Of a stretch of DNA of 64,000 nucleotides, positions 45,972 to 55,823 are shown one piece after another. How positions within the stretch are numbered: the stretch's first letter is position 1; each line of letters opens with the position of its first letter. Source of the DNA: Synechococcus sp. AG-670-B23 (GTDB lineage Bacteria; Cyanobacteriota; Cyanobacteriia; PCC-6307; Cyanobiaceae); assembly GCA_003209165.1 (NCBI GenBank), contig QCSL01000004.1:1-64000 (forward strand). The letters are read 5' to 3'. The notes below the pieces were generated by a model. The model had not been told where the DNA came from, searched no databases, and saw only the letters and a program-made list of their open reading frames with translations. Position numbers and translations under genes: made by a program.

Positions 45972-47194
45972 CTCCCTTTCGCCTCAGCCTGATGGCTCTG
46001 CTCACCGGAGCCTTGAGCGGTGCCGGTGTAGCTGTTGTGATGGGTTGGATCGGCGGCTTGAGCCAACTGCTCTGGGGAGACCCGGTACTCGAGCGCTTGG
46101 ATCGCGGCCTTCCCTTGGGCTGGTCGCTGCTCATCTGTGGCGGCGGCGGCTCGATCCTGTCGTTGCTGCATCGCCCCGGCCCCGCCACCTTGCTGCCGGA
46201 GCTGCGCGACACCCTGAGTGATCTGCGTGATCCTGACCAGGCTCCGAAACGCGATGAAGCCCGCGGCCTTCTCGGAGCGGCACTGGCCCAGATCGGTGGA
46301 GGTTGCATCGGGCCTGAAGCCCTGATGAGCCGCATGGCCGCCCTGATTAGTCAACGTGTCTGGCGTGGGCGCGACAAAAGACTGCAAGAGGCGACGGTGT
46401 CAGGAAGCTTCGGATTGTTCGGAGCCCCACTGCTGGGTGGTGCTGTCATTGGAGAGGTCTCTCACAAAGAGAGCAGCAGGCAGACGTTCCTCGACCGCTG
46501 GTTGCCGGGCAGCCTCGGCGGTGTTGCCGGGTTTGCCGCCTTCCATGGCATGAGAACCGCCAGCGGTGGATCGCTGCAACGGCTCCCTCACATCTGGCCC
46601 AGCAACCTGGGAGAAGATCTGGGCACCCTCGGTGCAGGCCTGCTGGGGGGAGTGATCGGTTGCGGACTTGGCTGGCTGCTGCTGCAGTGGCGAGGCTGGC
46701 TGGAGCAGCGCCAACTCCTGGCCCAGTGGCCCTGGTGGCCACTTATGACCGGCCTGCTCTTGGGGGCATGCATGCACTGGTTGCCGTTGGTTCCCTTCGC
46801 CGGGGAAGACCAGATGCGGCCCATGCTGGAAGGCGAGAACTCAAGTGAGGCTTGGTTCCTGCTCCTCTCCGCGATCGTGAAATTGCTGATGCTGGGCCTT
46901 TGCCTGGAAACCGGCTGGCGCGGAGGGGTCTTCTTCCCCTTGTTCCTGGTCGCCTGTGCAATTGGGATGGGATTGCATCAGCTGCTGCCGGATCTGGGCA
47001 GCCTTGGCAGCTGGTGTGGTGCCCTCACGGGTGCTTTGTACCGATGCGTGCTCCCTGCACCCTTGACGGTTCTGGTGCTCGGGATTGCCCTCCTGCAGGG
47101 CCACGGCACAGCAGGCCTGCTGGTGGGCCTCGGGTTGGCGCACATGATCAGATGCCGTGCTGAGCTGGATGGTGGCCCTCCACTTCACCCTTGA
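45968..47194 (+). CDS. ClC-family chloride channel/antiporter-like protein
   Basis: A 408-aa membrane protein with a GTG start and about ten helices. The ClC pore motif appears as [15 protein letters not shown] where canonical members have GREGP; the gating Glu is Ile. The second motif (GSGIP) is not recognisable, while [18 protein letters not shown] matches the GxFxP region. It may be a channel-like or fluoride-type variant. Its 3' end overlaps the convergent cbbX gene by 47 nt. Confidence 0.8.
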   Translation: MTPFRLSLMALLTGALSGAGVAVVMGWIGGLSQLLWGDPVLERLDRGLPLGWSLLICGGGGSILSLLHRPGPATLLPELRDTLSDLRDPDQAPKRDEARGLLGAALAQIGGGCIGPEALMSRMAALISQRVWRGRDKRLQEATVSGSFGLFGAPLLGGAVIGEVSHKESSRQTFLDRWLPGSLGGVAGFAAFHGMRTASGGSLQRLPHIWPSNLGEDLGTLGAGLLGGVIGCGLGWLLLQWRGWLEQRQLLAQWPWWPLMTGLLLGACMHWLPLVPFAGEDQMRPMLEGENSSEAWFLLLSAIVKLLMLGLCLETGWRGGVFFPLFLVACAIGMGLHQLLPDLGSLGSWCGALTGALYRCVLPAPLTVLVLGIALLQGHGTAGLLVGLGLAHMIRCRAELDGGPPLHP

Positions 47195-48053
47195 ACACAC
47201 GGCTGGCCCGGATGTCTGCCGCCTCAATCGTGGTGAGATCCAGCTTGGTCAGGGGCTCACCCATGCGCGAAAATAATCGGTTGGCTTGGCGCAGACGAGC
47301 CCGGTCCAAGGCATTGCGAACTGAACGCGCATTGGCGAAGAAAGGCAGCTGACGCCGGCGCGAGACGTAGTCGGAGAAAGCCGTTTCGGCCTCGGCACTG
47401 AACTGGTAGTGCTGGGCCTCCAAGAGCAAACCTGCGATCGCCATCAGCTCGTCGTCGCTGTAGTCCGGGAAATCCAAGTGATGCGCCACCCGTGAGGACA
47501 GTCCTGGATTGGAGCTGTAGAAGGTCTCCATCCGATCTCTATAGCCCGCGAAGATTACGACCACGTCGCTGCGTTGGCTCTCCATCTCCTGCAGAAGAAT
47601 TTCAATCGCCTCGGCGCCGTAATCGCGTTCGTTGTCAGGTTTATAGAGGTAGTAGGCCTCATCGATGAAGAGCACGCCACCCTGAGCGCGCTTGATCATC
47701 TCCTTGGTTTTGGGGGCGGTGTGCCCCACGTACTGCCCCACGAGATCGTCGCGGGTGGCCGTTACCACATGGCCTTTGCGCAGGTAGCCCAAGCGATGCA
47801 GAATTTTTGACATCCGCTGTGCCACGGTGGTCTTGCCGGTGCCGGGATGGCCGGTAAACGACATATGCAAACTTGGCGCGGTGCTGGGCAACTCCAGTTG
47901 TTGCCGCGCCTGATCCACCAGCAACAGAGCAGCGATCTCACGGATCCGCGTCTTCACGGGGGCCAAGCCGATCAGCTCGCGGTCGAGTTGGTCAAGCACC
48001 TCAGCCAAACCGGAATCGGCGTAGGCCGAAGCCAGGTCAACCGAGGAGGGCAT
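47148..48053 (-). CDS. cbbX: Rubisco activase CbbX
   Basis: A 301-aa AAA+ ATPase from [16 protein letters not shown] (ATG 48053; the frame extends to 48110). Walker A is [16 protein letters not shown], Walker [14 protein letters not shown], with [20 protein letters not shown] as the pore-loop/sensor region. CbbX removes inhibitory sugar phosphates from Rubisco by pulling on CbbL. It is the last gene of the carboxysome-CO2 uptake string and overlaps acRAF by 17 nt. Confidence 0.93.
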   Translation of the reverse strand: MPSSVDLASAYADSGLAEVLDQLDRELIGLAPVKTRIREIAALLLVDQARQQLELPSTAPSLHMSFTGHPGTGKTTVAQRMSKILHRLGYLRKGHVVTATRDDLVGQYVGHTAPKTKEMIKRAQGGVLFIDEAYYLYKPDNERDYGAEAIEILLQEMESQRSDVVVIFAGYRDRMETFYSSNPGLSSRVAHHLDFPDYSDDELMAIAGLLLEAQHYQFSAEAETAFSDYVSRRRQLPFFANARSVRNALDRARLRQANRLFSRMGEPLTKLDLTTIEAADIRASRVFKGEVEGHHPAQHGI

Positions 48054-48288
48054 CGATCTCTGCGGCAAAGGCGCGATCGGCTTCGCTGAGCTGAGCATCC
48101 GGAGCGCCATCGTCCGGACGCAGGGTGATGTTCACATAGGTGCGCCCAAAGCTGATGTCGGGAAATCGCTGGGTCGCCTCGCTGTGCTCGCCAAGTTTGT
48201 CGAGAAAATCCCTGGTGGCGTCGTAGCTCTCGAACTCGAAACGACACTCAATGCATACGGGTCGTTTCCGCTCCTGCCACTGATTCAT
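48037..48288 (-). CDS. acRAF: Alpha-carboxysome Rubisco assembly factor (PCD-like)
   Basis: An 83-aa protein with a pterin-carbinolamine-dehydratase fold ([40 protein letters not shown]). The catalytic His-His of true dehydratases is absent, as in acRAF, the Rubisco chaperone of alpha-carboxysome operons. The position next to cbbX supports this over a pterin enzyme. Confidence 0.85.
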   Translation of the reverse strand: MNQWQERKRPVCIECRFEFESYDATRDFLDKLGEHSEATQRFPDISFGRTYVNITLRPDDGAPDAQLSEADRAFAAEIDALLG

Positions 48289-48322
48289 CAGAGCCCCCGT
48301 TCAGCCTGAACTTGCTGAAAAC

Positions 48323-49462
48323 CTAGAGGAGCGCCACCCGCTGACAGCCCATTAAGCGCCCAGACCAAGCCTCGGCATATGCCCGATTGGCAGCCTGCTG
48401 CTCGGGATCATCGGAATCCAGCGGGTGCGGCATCGTGCCGGCGATGGCGGCATTGGTGACGCAGAACATCGACTTCTGGAAGCTGACGCAGATCTGAACG
48501 TGCGCATCGTTCTGCCCTCGACCGTTGTCGTCGTACCAGAGGCTCAGTTCCTCGGGCAAGTGACGATACATGTCCTGCATGCAGAGACTGGGGGGAATCC
48601 CCGCACCCATGCTGGGAACCGGATCGGCGTAGAGGGCGCCGTATTTGAAATCACTAATGTCTGGTGAGATCTGCCGGGCCTGGGCGTTGTACGACACCGT
48701 GCCCAGGAAGGGCATGCCTCTGAAGAAGACGGCCTCCACATAGGGCACCGCCACATCCACAAGGAAAGTGAGACCCGCCTCCGGGGGGAGGACCCAGATC
48801 TCTTCACCACCGATCGACACCTTGTATTTTATAGCGCTGCCGGCCGCCGCCACCAAGCCGTCACGGATGTGATGCACCACATCGTTGACGCAGGAGACTT
48901 CCTTGATCGCGTAGCGACGAGCCAGGTCAACAAAAATGTCGCTCATCACCCGCCAGAACAGACCGAGGCAATAAATGGTTGTGAGCGAGCGGATAGCCTC
49001 TGGCGCGAAGTCGGGATAGAGGCGGTTGTTCAGTGCCAGCAGAGGGTCGCGAGCCGACTTTCGCTTGATAATCCGCTGGCAGGCCTCTGCGAATTCAGGT
49101 GTGTCGAGATAGGCATCGAGCCCGCCTGTGCCATGCCAGAACATCGCCTTCTGGCAGTACTCGGCGTACTCGAAGTTGATCCGATCACCCATCAGATGAG
49201 TCCAAAGGCGCTTGAGGCTGAAACCCTCGTGGAAAAAGCGGAACACCGGAAAGGGGTTGAGCATCTGCTGCTCGCCTTGGTCCACCAGGTTCTTGCTGTA
49301 AGCATCGAGAACCAGGCCATAGCTCTCCAGCACATTCACCACCTGCAGCAGATGGTCGGGAGTGTCCTTGAGCAGCGGCGTATCGCTGAGCAAACGGCGG
49401 ATCAGCTCCTCCTGATCCGGAAGCAACGGAGGTTGAACGAGGGACGGTGATGTCGGGGTCAT
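48323..49462 (-). CDS. chpX: CO2 hydration protein ChpX/CupB-type
   Basis: A 379-aa protein. It has the Chp/Cup pattern NPFPVFRFFHEGFSLKRLW, FEYAEYCQKAMFWHGTGGLD and VDLARRYAIKEVSCVNDVVHH. It binds the NDH-1MS-type complex at its NdhD/NdhF arm and converts CO2 to bicarbonate with electron-transfer energy. Its start overlaps ndhD4 by 4 nt. Between the CupA and CupB types, the pairing with ndhD4/F4 favours the constitutive CupB form. Confidence 0.92.
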   Translation of the reverse strand: MTPTSPSLVQPPLLPDQEELIRRLLSDTPLLKDTPDHLLQVVNVLESYGLVLDAYSKNLVDQGEQQMLNPFPVFRFFHEGFSLKRLWTHLMGDRINFEYAEYCQKAMFWHGTGGLDAYLDTPEFAEACQRIIKRKSARDPLLALNNRLYPDFAPEAIRSLTTIYCLGLFWRVMSDIFVDLARRYAIKEVSCVNDVVHHIRDGLVAAAGSAIKYKVSIGGEEIWVLPPEAGLTFLVDVAVPYVEAVFFRGMPFLGTVSYNAQARQISPDISDFKYGALYADPVPSMGAGIPPSLCMQDMYRHLPEELSLWYDDNGRGQNDAHVQICVSFQKSMFCVTNAAIAGTMPHPLDSDDPEQQAANRAYAEAWSGRLMGCQRVALL

Positions 49463-50949
49463 GACATATCTCCAGTGATCAGGCTGAGGCCCGTGGTGGC
49501 CGCCTCACTGAGGTTCGACAGCAGCTCAGGAGCAAGGCCAAGCAGCAGCACACCGAGGCTGAGGGCGATGGCAGGAGCATGCTCCCGCAGCGCTACGGGG
49601 CTGAGGATACGGGGATTCTCCACCTCGCCGGGGGCGATCGCCAGGCGACCGAAGAAGGCGCGGTTCACCAACAACAGAAAATAAACCGCCGTCAGGCCCG
49701 ATCCCACCATCGAAAGCAGTGTGGCCAGAGGAAAGGGTTGCAAGCTGCCGCGGAAAATCAGGAATTCGGAAATAAAGCCGGCCATGCCAGGGATACCGGC
49801 ACTGGCCATTACGCCGATGATCATCAGAGATCCTGTCAACGGCAGGCCGCGCTGGGGATTGAGCAAGCCACGCAACACGTTGAGGTCGCGGGTGCCGGTC
49901 TGGGCGTAAACAACACCCACCACCAGGAAGAGCACCCCGGAGATCAGGCCGTGGCTCACCATCTGGAAAAGGGCACCCATCAAACCGAGCGGCGTGGCTG
50001 CGGCTGCAGCCAGCAGCACATACCCCATGTGGCCCACCGAGCTGTAGGCCACCATGCGCTTCATGTCGGTCTGGGCAATCGCCGCCAGTGATCCATAAAG
50101 CACCGAGATCGCTGCCCAGCCGGCCAACCATGGAGAGGCGAGCTGCCAGGCATCGGGAAACAAGCCTAGGCAGAAGCGGAGCAAGCCATAGGTGCCCAGC
50201 TTGAGCAGCACGCCTGCCAGGAGAACCGACACCGGCGTGGAGGCTTCGGTGTGGGCATCCGGCAACCAGGTGTGGAAGGGGAAGAGGGGAATCTTGATGC
50301 CGAAGCCGATCAACAGAGCACCCATCAGCACCAGCTGGGCTGTCATGCCCAGTTCACCCGCCAGGATCGGCCGCAGGCTGAAGTCCATGGTTCCGGTGAC
50401 CAGGGCGATGCCAAGGAAGGCACCCAGGATCAGAACACCTGAGACGGCGGTCACGATCAGAAACTTGGTGGCGGCATAAGCACGATTGGCACCCCCCCAA
50501 ACGGCGATCAGCATCCAGAGGGGGATGAGTTCCAGTTCGTAGAACAAGAAGAACAACAGAAGGTTCTGGGCCAGGAATGCGCCATTCACAGCTCCAGAAA
50601 TCACCAGCAGCAGAGCGAAGTAGACCCGGGGGCGGTTCTCGATCGTGCGCGACGCGATGGCCGCCACCAGGCAGAGAACTCCGTTCATCAATACCAGCGG
50701 CAACGACAGACCATCCAGAGCCAAGGCGTAATCCAGCCCGATGGTGCGCACCCAGCGGGCCTGTTCCACCAACTGCAAGTCAGCGTTAGCTGCATCGAAG
50801 GGCAACAGCAGGGCGAAGCTCGCCAGGCACTGCACCACCAGCAGAATGATGGAGACATCGCGCAAGCGTGCACTGGACGGCGATCCCGGCCAGAGGATCA
50901 GAGCCATGGCCCCGAGGAAGGGAATCAGAAGCAGGAGGGAAAGAAGCAT
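49459..50949 (-). CDS. ndhD4: NDH-1 subunit 4 (CO2-uptake form)
   Basis: A 496-aa antiporter-like membrane subunit with about 14 helices. Motifs are FFLFYELELIPLWMLIAVWG (proton-pumping Glu), FPFHTWLPDAHTEASTPVSV and QTDMKRMVAYSSVGHMGYVL. Its location beside ndhF4 and chpX makes it the CO2-uptake paralogue rather than the respiratory NdhD1. Confidence 0.94.
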   Translation of the reverse strand: MLLSLLLLIPFLGAMALILWPGSPSSARLRDVSIILLVVQCLASFALLLPFDAANADLQLVEQARWVRTIGLDYALALDGLSLPLVLMNGVLCLVAAIASRTIENRPRVYFALLLVISGAVNGAFLAQNLLLFFLFYELELIPLWMLIAVWGGANRAYAATKFLIVTAVSGVLILGAFLGIALVTGTMDFSLRPILAGELGMTAQLVLMGALLIGFGIKIPLFPFHTWLPDAHTEASTPVSVLLAGVLLKLGTYGLLRFCLGLFPDAWQLASPWLAGWAAISVLYGSLAAIAQTDMKRMVAYSSVGHMGYVLLAAAAATPLGLMGALFQMVSHGLISGVLFLVVGVVYAQTGTRDLNVLRGLLNPQRGLPLTGSLMIIGVMASAGIPGMAGFISEFLIFRGSLQPFPLATLLSMVGSGLTAVYFLLLVNRAFFGRLAIAPGEVENPRILSPVALREHAPAIALSLGVLLLGLAPELLSNLSEAATTGLSLITGDMS

Positions 50950-50959
50950 CTCGGGGCGA

Positions 50960-52804
50960 TCAGGTAAGGAACCAGCTCACCGCGGTGAGGAAAAGAACGA
51001 TGGCCAGAAGCACCGTGAGCACATAGGACTGGCTCTGACCGCTGACACTGAGCTTGAGGCTGTCGGCACTGGCCAGGGAGAAGCGAGCCACCCCATTGAG
51101 GAGACCATCCACCACATTTCGGTCGAACCAGGAGGCCAGGCGGGAGAAGCCAGCCACCACATTGACGATGGTGAGGCGATAGAAGCGCTCGGTATAGAAG
51201 TCGTAGGCCAGCAGGTCCTGCCACCAGCGCAGAACGGGATTCAGCGAGCGGGACCAGGCCTTGCTCAAGGGGAGCACGGCCCCGGCCAGGAGCCCCAGCA
51301 GGCCACTTCCCACCACCAGAGCTGCCGCCCAGAGCGGGAATGCCAGCAAACCATCGAGCGACTCAAGCCGCACAAGGAGCAGCGGCGTGATCAGCACAAT
51401 CACGGTGAGCGCCACCATCGGGAACGCCATCTGCCAGTTCACCTCCGCCGCACGGCGGGACTTGATCAGTGAGCCCCCCATGAACACATGTCGGAAAACC
51501 CGCACAAGACCCATGGCGGTGAGGGCATTGGTCAGCAAGAACACAGCCATGAAAGGCACGGAGCGCACGCTCAGCAGCTCAATCGACTGAGCCAACGCCA
51601 GGAAGCCACCCAGTGGAAGGAAGCCCACCAACCCGGCACCACCCACAAGGAATGCCGTGGTGGTGGCAGGCATTCGGCTGCCCAATCCACCTAGCTCCGT
51701 GATGTCCTGGCAGTTAGTGGAAGCGATCACACCGCCAATGCTCATCGAAAGCAGCGCCTTGGACACGGCATGGGTGAAAAGGAGCAACAAGGCCAGCACT
51801 GGGATCTGCAGCGCTATCGCGATGAAGACCAGCCCCATGTGGGCCGTCGTGGAATACGAAAGCGTGCGTTTGATGTCCACCTGAGCCAGAGCCACCAGGG
51901 AGCCACCGATCGCACTGATGCTTCCGATCACTAGCATTACAACGATGGCGATGGGCGAAAGCTGAAGGATGGGCATCACCTTCAGCAGAACAATCGCTCC
52001 GCAGGTCACCACCACCGAGTTCCGCAGGATCGAGGCGGGATTCGGGCCCTCCATGGCTTCATCAAGCCAGAGATGCATAGGGAACTGAGCGCATTTGCCC
52101 GTTGGGCCGGCTACCAGCCCAAGGCCCAATAACGTCGCTGCCAGCGGGGAAAGGTTGTCCTGCGCCGCCCAAGCGTAGAGATCGTTGAACCCCATTACGC
52201 CGGAGTAGCTGCAGAGTGCCACAACACCCATCAGCAGAAGCACATCACCAACGCGCTTGGTCAGGAAGGCATCCCGAGCTGCGGTCACCACCAGGGGTTG
52301 GGCATACCAGAAGCCCACCAACAGATAGGTGGAGAGCGTCAGCATCTCCAGCAGGAAATAGCTCTGGAACAGGGAGTCGCTGAGCACAACGCCACTCATT
52401 GCCCCCTCGAAGAATCCGAGCAGCGCAAAGAAGCGGGCCAACGCCCATTCCTTATCCATATATCCCAGGGAGTACACCTGGGACAGCAAGCTGAGGCCGG
52501 TGATCAGTTCCAGGGCAACCAGATTGGTGAGCGACAGGCTGAAGCTGATGTCCAGCTCCAGATCAGCAACGGTGAGCCAGGGGAAGGCCAGATCCACCGG
52601 CCCTGATTGGTAAACCTCCTGCAGGATCAGGCTTCCATGGGCGAAGGCCAGCAGGGTCAAAAGAATGTTGAGGTACGCCGCCGGTCGGTGGGCGTCTCGG
52701 CGGAACCAGCCACAGGCCCAGGGCAGAGAAACCAGCATCCCGATTAACCCATAGAGCGGGATCAACCAGGCGGTCTGGATAGGAAGCGAAAGCTCCGGTG
52801 TCAA
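50960..52804 (-). CDS. ndhF4: NDH-1 subunit 5 (CO2-uptake form)
   Basis: A 614-aa membrane subunit. Motifs are FALLGFFEGAMSGVVLSDSL, FQSYFLLEMLTLSTYLLVGF, FPMHLWLDEAMEGPNPASIL and DIKRTLSYSTTAHMGLVFIA. It sits at the distal end of the NDH-1MS arm, where ChpX docks. Gap to ndhD4 is 10 nt; the upstream neighbour is csoS1E. Confidence 0.94.
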   Translation of the reverse strand: MTPELSLPIQTAWLIPLYGLIGMLVSLPWACGWFRRDAHRPAAYLNILLTLLAFAHGSLILQEVYQSGPVDLAFPWLTVADLELDISFSLSLTNLVALELITGLSLLSQVYSLGYMDKEWALARFFALLGFFEGAMSGVVLSDSLFQSYFLLEMLTLSTYLLVGFWYAQPLVVTAARDAFLTKRVGDVLLLMGVVALCSYSGVMGFNDLYAWAAQDNLSPLAATLLGLGLVAGPTGKCAQFPMHLWLDEAMEGPNPASILRNSVVVTCGAIVLLKVMPILQLSPIAIVVMLVIGSISAIGGSLVALAQVDIKRTLSYSTTAHMGLVFIAIALQIPVLALLLLFTHAVSKALLSMSIGGVIASTNCQDITELGGLGSRMPATTTAFLVGGAGLVGFLPLGGFLALAQSIELLSVRSVPFMAVFLLTNALTAMGLVRVFRHVFMGGSLIKSRRAAEVNWQMAFPMVALTVIVLITPLLLVRLESLDGLLAFPLWAAALVVGSGLLGLLAGAVLPLSKAWSRSLNPVLRWWQDLLAYDFYTERFYRLTIVNVVAGFSRLASWFDRNVVDGLLNGVARFSLASADSLKLSVSGQSQSYVLTVLLAIVLFLTAVSWFLT

Positions 52805-52915
52805 AACGGCGAGCGGGATGAAGATCGAGCTAGTCGCTGGATGGCCGGCGAATCTAGGAGCCGGTCACAAGCAAAAGGGCTCTTTGTGAACGGCTATGAG
52901 GTGGCTTTTGTGGTT

Positions 52916-53452
52916 TCAACTGCGGCGGGCTGCACCACTGCCGGCCAACACCGGCTCCACCTCTATGTGAGGACGGGCAATGATGTGGGCTGCAACTAGG
53001 CCGTCACCCACACGCTCGCAGGCATCGGCACCAGCACGAATAGCGGCATTCACCGCACCGGTTTCACCACGCACCATCACCGTGACGTAGCCACCACCGA
53101 CGTACTCACGGCAGATCAGGCTCACTTCAGCAGCCTTGGTCATTGCATCGGCTGCCTCAATTGCAGGAACCATGCCGCGAGTTTCGATCATGCCCAGAGC
53201 CACGCCGAGCACTATGGGGGAAGGCGTGGCAGCTGGTTGGGCCACGGCTGATCCACCACCGGAACCTGTGCTGGAGGCGCCGCTGCGACGCGTTGTGGTG
53301 GACGCACGACGGGTTGTTGCTGCAGGAGCCGCCTTGGCGGGGGTGGATGCCGACGACGGGGTGCTGGCCACAGGCTTCACATCCACAGTCTTGTTCGCCG
53401 CAGCGGTACTGCGGGTGGTGCGACGACGGGGGGTGGGGGAAGGAGTGGCCAT
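52916..53452 (-). CDS. csoS1E: Carboxysome shell protein CsoS1E
   Basis: A 178-aa protein. The C-terminal BMC domain (from about residue 78) is nearly the same as CsoS1: GVALGMIETRGMVPAIEAAD, REYVGGGYVTVMVRGETGAV. The N-terminal 75 residues are low-complexity, basic and Ala/Thr/Ser-rich (RRRTTRSTAAANKTV, TTRRASTTTRRSG), very likely disordered, and absent from CsoS1. This extension marks the CsoS1E form and could bind RNA, DNA or cargo. Confidence 0.88.
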   Translation of the reverse strand: MATPSPTPRRRTTRSTAAANKTVDVKPVASTPSSASTPAKAAPAATTRRASTTTRRSGASSTGSGGGSAVAQPAATPSPIVLGVALGMIETRGMVPAIEAADAMTKAAEVSLICREYVGGGYVTVMVRGETGAVNAAIRAGADACERVGDGLVAAHIIARPHIEVEPVLAGSGAARRS

Positions 53453-53505
53453 GGATTGGAAGGTGTGGAAACGGAACGGAAACGGCGGAGGGAAATGGGG
53501 GTTCC

Positions 53506-53757
53506 CTATCCGTCCGGATTCCAGAAATCGATGATTCCACCAATAGTCAGATCGGTGAGAACGGTGTTGTCGGGGCAGGCATGCCGTGCCGCCGAACCAC
53601 TGGCGGTGAAAACCCAGTTGCCCTCGCGGGCACCCACCGGGTCAACGGCCACCAGCTTTTTGCCTTTGTTGTTGCGCAGGATGCGCAGATGCATGTGATC
53701 CAGTCCGGCAACCCTGTAGGTACAGATCAACGTGCCCATCACCTGCATAATCTCCAT
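53506..53757 (-). CDS. csoS4B: Carboxysome vertex protein CsoS4B
   Basis: An 83-aa BMC-P (pentamer) protein. Typical parts are VMGTLICTYRVAGLDHMHLR, VDPVGAREGNWVFTASGSAA and TDLTIGGIIDFW. It closes the icosahedral vertices with CsoS4A. The start ATG shares one base with the csoS4A stop. Confidence 0.93.
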   Translation of the reverse strand: MEIMQVMGTLICTYRVAGLDHMHLRILRNNKGKKLVAVDPVGAREGNWVFTASGSAARHACPDNTVLTDLTIGGIIDFWNPDG

Positions 53758-54068
53758 CAGCTGGCGTTGCCTCCCGCAGGAGTGCTGGGACTGGGGGATG
53801 GAGAGGGAGCTGAGGTCTTTGGAGGGTCGGGTTCCCAGTGGTCAATGATCCCCACAATCGTGAGGTCACTGGGGTACGACTTGCTGCCGGCGGCTTCACG
53901 GGCGGCCGAGCTGCTGACGCAGATCACCCAGTCACCAGGTTTCGCACCGACCGCATCGACAGCCACCTTCTTGGTGCTTCCATCGAGCACCACCTGCAGA
54001 TGCTTGTGCTCGAAATCGGGGATCCGGTTGGTGGAAACGAGCGGCTTGACGACCTTGACGATGAGCAT
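53757..54068 (-). CDS. csoS4A: Carboxysome vertex protein CsoS4A
   Basis: A 103-aa protein from MLIVKVVKPLVSTNRIPDFE. The BMC-P fold is seen in VDAVGAKPGDWVICVSSSAA and DLTIVGIIDHWEPD. About 20 residues of Pro/Ser-rich tail (KTSAPSPSPSPSTPAGG) follow the domain, beyond the usual length of about 83. The frame extends upstream to 54158 but that part overlaps csoSCA. Confidence 0.92.
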   Translation of the reverse strand: MLIVKVVKPLVSTNRIPDFEHKHLQVVLDGSTKKVAVDAVGAKPGDWVICVSSSAAREAAGSKSYPSDLTIVGIIDHWEPDPPKTSAPSPSPSPSTPAGGNAS

Positions 54069-54070
54069 GA

Positions 54071-55816
54071 TCAGTGAGCCTCCGGAAGCTGCGGGTCGAG
54101 CGAGGAACCGACGACCTCGGCAGGAGCCGTCTGATTGCGGTCGCGAATGGTGAGACAAGTGTGGAGCAGACCCTCGTTAACGAGAGCTGCGTAGCGATCG
54201 GTGATGGCCTGATTCACCCGATGGCAATCGGCGATGGCACGTTCCCGGGCACCTGGCACGCGACCGGAATAGTCGAAACGCACCACGAGCGGGATCGGTA
54301 GATCCCGCGCCACGTTGAGGCCCTTAAAGATCTTGACGCCCACATCAACATCAGGAGCGCCCTCCTCGACGGTGTCGAGGTGGGCGAAGTAAGTGAGGTT
54401 CCGCAGATGAACCTCTTTGAAGCCAATGCCCACACCGATGAATCGCTCCGCGTGCCCGGCATCCGGGTAAGTCCCCCCATGCAGGTCTTGCACGTAGTCA
54501 ATCTGGGAGAAGTTATTGGCGAGCAACCGCGTCAAGAAATACACCATCCCGGCATCCATGGGGGCGGGTGCAGAGCTCTCAACGGATTCAGCAATCTGCG
54601 CCATCGCCTGATCGGCACTCATGGATGCCGTGGCGGCATGCAATTCCCTGGCGCAAATCCAACGGTCAAGAACCATCTCGCTATCGCGGCTCGGGGGATG
54701 CACCCGGATCGCATCAGTGTCGGTGTCGAGGCCGATCAGCAAAAGATCAACGGAGGCACCGCAGCAGAAGCTGTTTTCCACCGCCTCACGGAAGTCCAGC
54801 AGGCGCTGATGACCAGCCGCTGCCGCTAGTTCGTCGTTGCTGCCGTGGGCAGCGCAGCCCTGGTGGGAGGGATCGAGGGAACTGAAGTGGTACGTCACCA
54901 CCTTCAGATAGCGGGTTGGTTCGGTGGAGGGATTCGGTGAACCTTCTCGGTAGCGACGATGCTCGGTTTTGACCCAGCGGTTCACCGTGTTCTCCACATC
55001 GAACATGGCGCCAGCATGGGAACGGCGACGCACGGCGCTGAAAGGAATGCGCAGGGCATAGGCCACCGTGTGAGCCAGCCGACCATCAGCACATGGCGTT
55101 AGATCGAGAAGATGGATGCCGCAGTCGAGCAGAAACTGTTCGAACTCCCTGGAGGCAGCACTTCCTATGCCGGCATCCAGAGGGTCGTCCTGGAAGAAGC
55201 GATCACTGAACAACCGATGGCTTTCGAATACACACCAGGCGAACAGGGCGCGCATATCGAGGGGACGCACCCAGGCCCGCTGCAGGATGTGATCCGGCAG
55301 ATCAAAGCCGAGTTCGGCCCGACACATTCGCTGGGCCTGGGGGATGAAATCGGTTTCGTGCTGTAGAGCTGAAACCTGCTGGAGCAGAGGAACAATCCGA
55401 TCAAAACGACCCTTGATTTCCTGCTCGTAGGCTTGAAGATGGGCGTTGGCCGCTGCGTTCGTGAGCGGATGACTCCGATGAGTGATCGGCAGTGAACTGC
55501 GGCTCAAATTGAAAGGGACCGCTCGCTTGGCTGATTTCTCACGACGCACCCAACCCGGCTGAGACGGGGCAGGGCGCTGGGCGTCGTTGCTGGAGCGAAT
55601 CCGGCCACCACCCACAGAGCCATGACCCAGTTGAGCGGCCTTGCCCGAAGTAGTGAGGGCACGCCGCCGTTCAAGTGCAGCCTGGCGAGTGGTTGACTCC
55701 GCCTCAGACGTGGTCTGAGCGGAATCAGATGTCGTCAACAGCTGCTGAAGCTGGCGACGGGTGGGAGCTGACGGGGCCTGAGGTCGCCCGCCACGGAGAG
55801 GCTTGGAGCGGACCAT
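54071..55816 (-). CDS. csoSCA: Carboxysomal carbonic anhydrase
   Basis: A 581-aa protein from MVRSKPLRGGRPQAP. The N-terminus is basic and probably disordered. Zinc-site motifs match the family: LTPCADGRLAH (Cys near 242, with Asp and Arg at +2 and +4) and YHFSSLDPSHQGCAAH (His near 310, Cys 11 residues later). It turns bicarbonate into CO2 beside Rubisco. The C-terminus is catalytically silent in this family. The N-terminus carries segments like the CsoS2 repeats (ALERRRALTTSGKAAQ). Confidence 0.95.
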   Translation of the reverse strand: MVRSKPLRGGRPQAPSAPTRRQLQQLLTTSDSAQTTSEAESTTRQAALERRRALTTSGKAAQLGHGSVGGGRIRSSNDAQRPAPSQPGWVRREKSAKRAVPFNLSRSSLPITHRSHPLTNAAANAHLQAYEQEIKGRFDRIVPLLQQVSALQHETDFIPQAQRMCRAELGFDLPDHILQRAWVRPLDMRALFAWCVFESHRLFSDRFFQDDPLDAGIGSAASREFEQFLLDCGIHLLDLTPCADGRLAHTVAYALRIPFSAVRRRSHAGAMFDVENTVNRWVKTEHRRYREGSPNPSTEPTRYLKVVTYHFSSLDPSHQGCAAHGSNDELAAAAGHQRLLDFREAVENSFCCGASVDLLLIGLDTDTDAIRVHPPSRDSEMVLDRWICARELHAATASMSADQAMAQIAESVESSAPAPMDAGMVYFLTRLLANNFSQIDYVQDLHGGTYPDAGHAERFIGVGIGFKEVHLRNLTYFAHLDTVEEGAPDVDVGVKIFKGLNVARDLPIPLVVRFDYSGRVPGARERAIADCHRVNQAITDRYAALVNEGLLHTCLTIRDRNQTAPAEVVGSSLDPQLPEAH

Positions 55817-55823
55817 CAATGGA

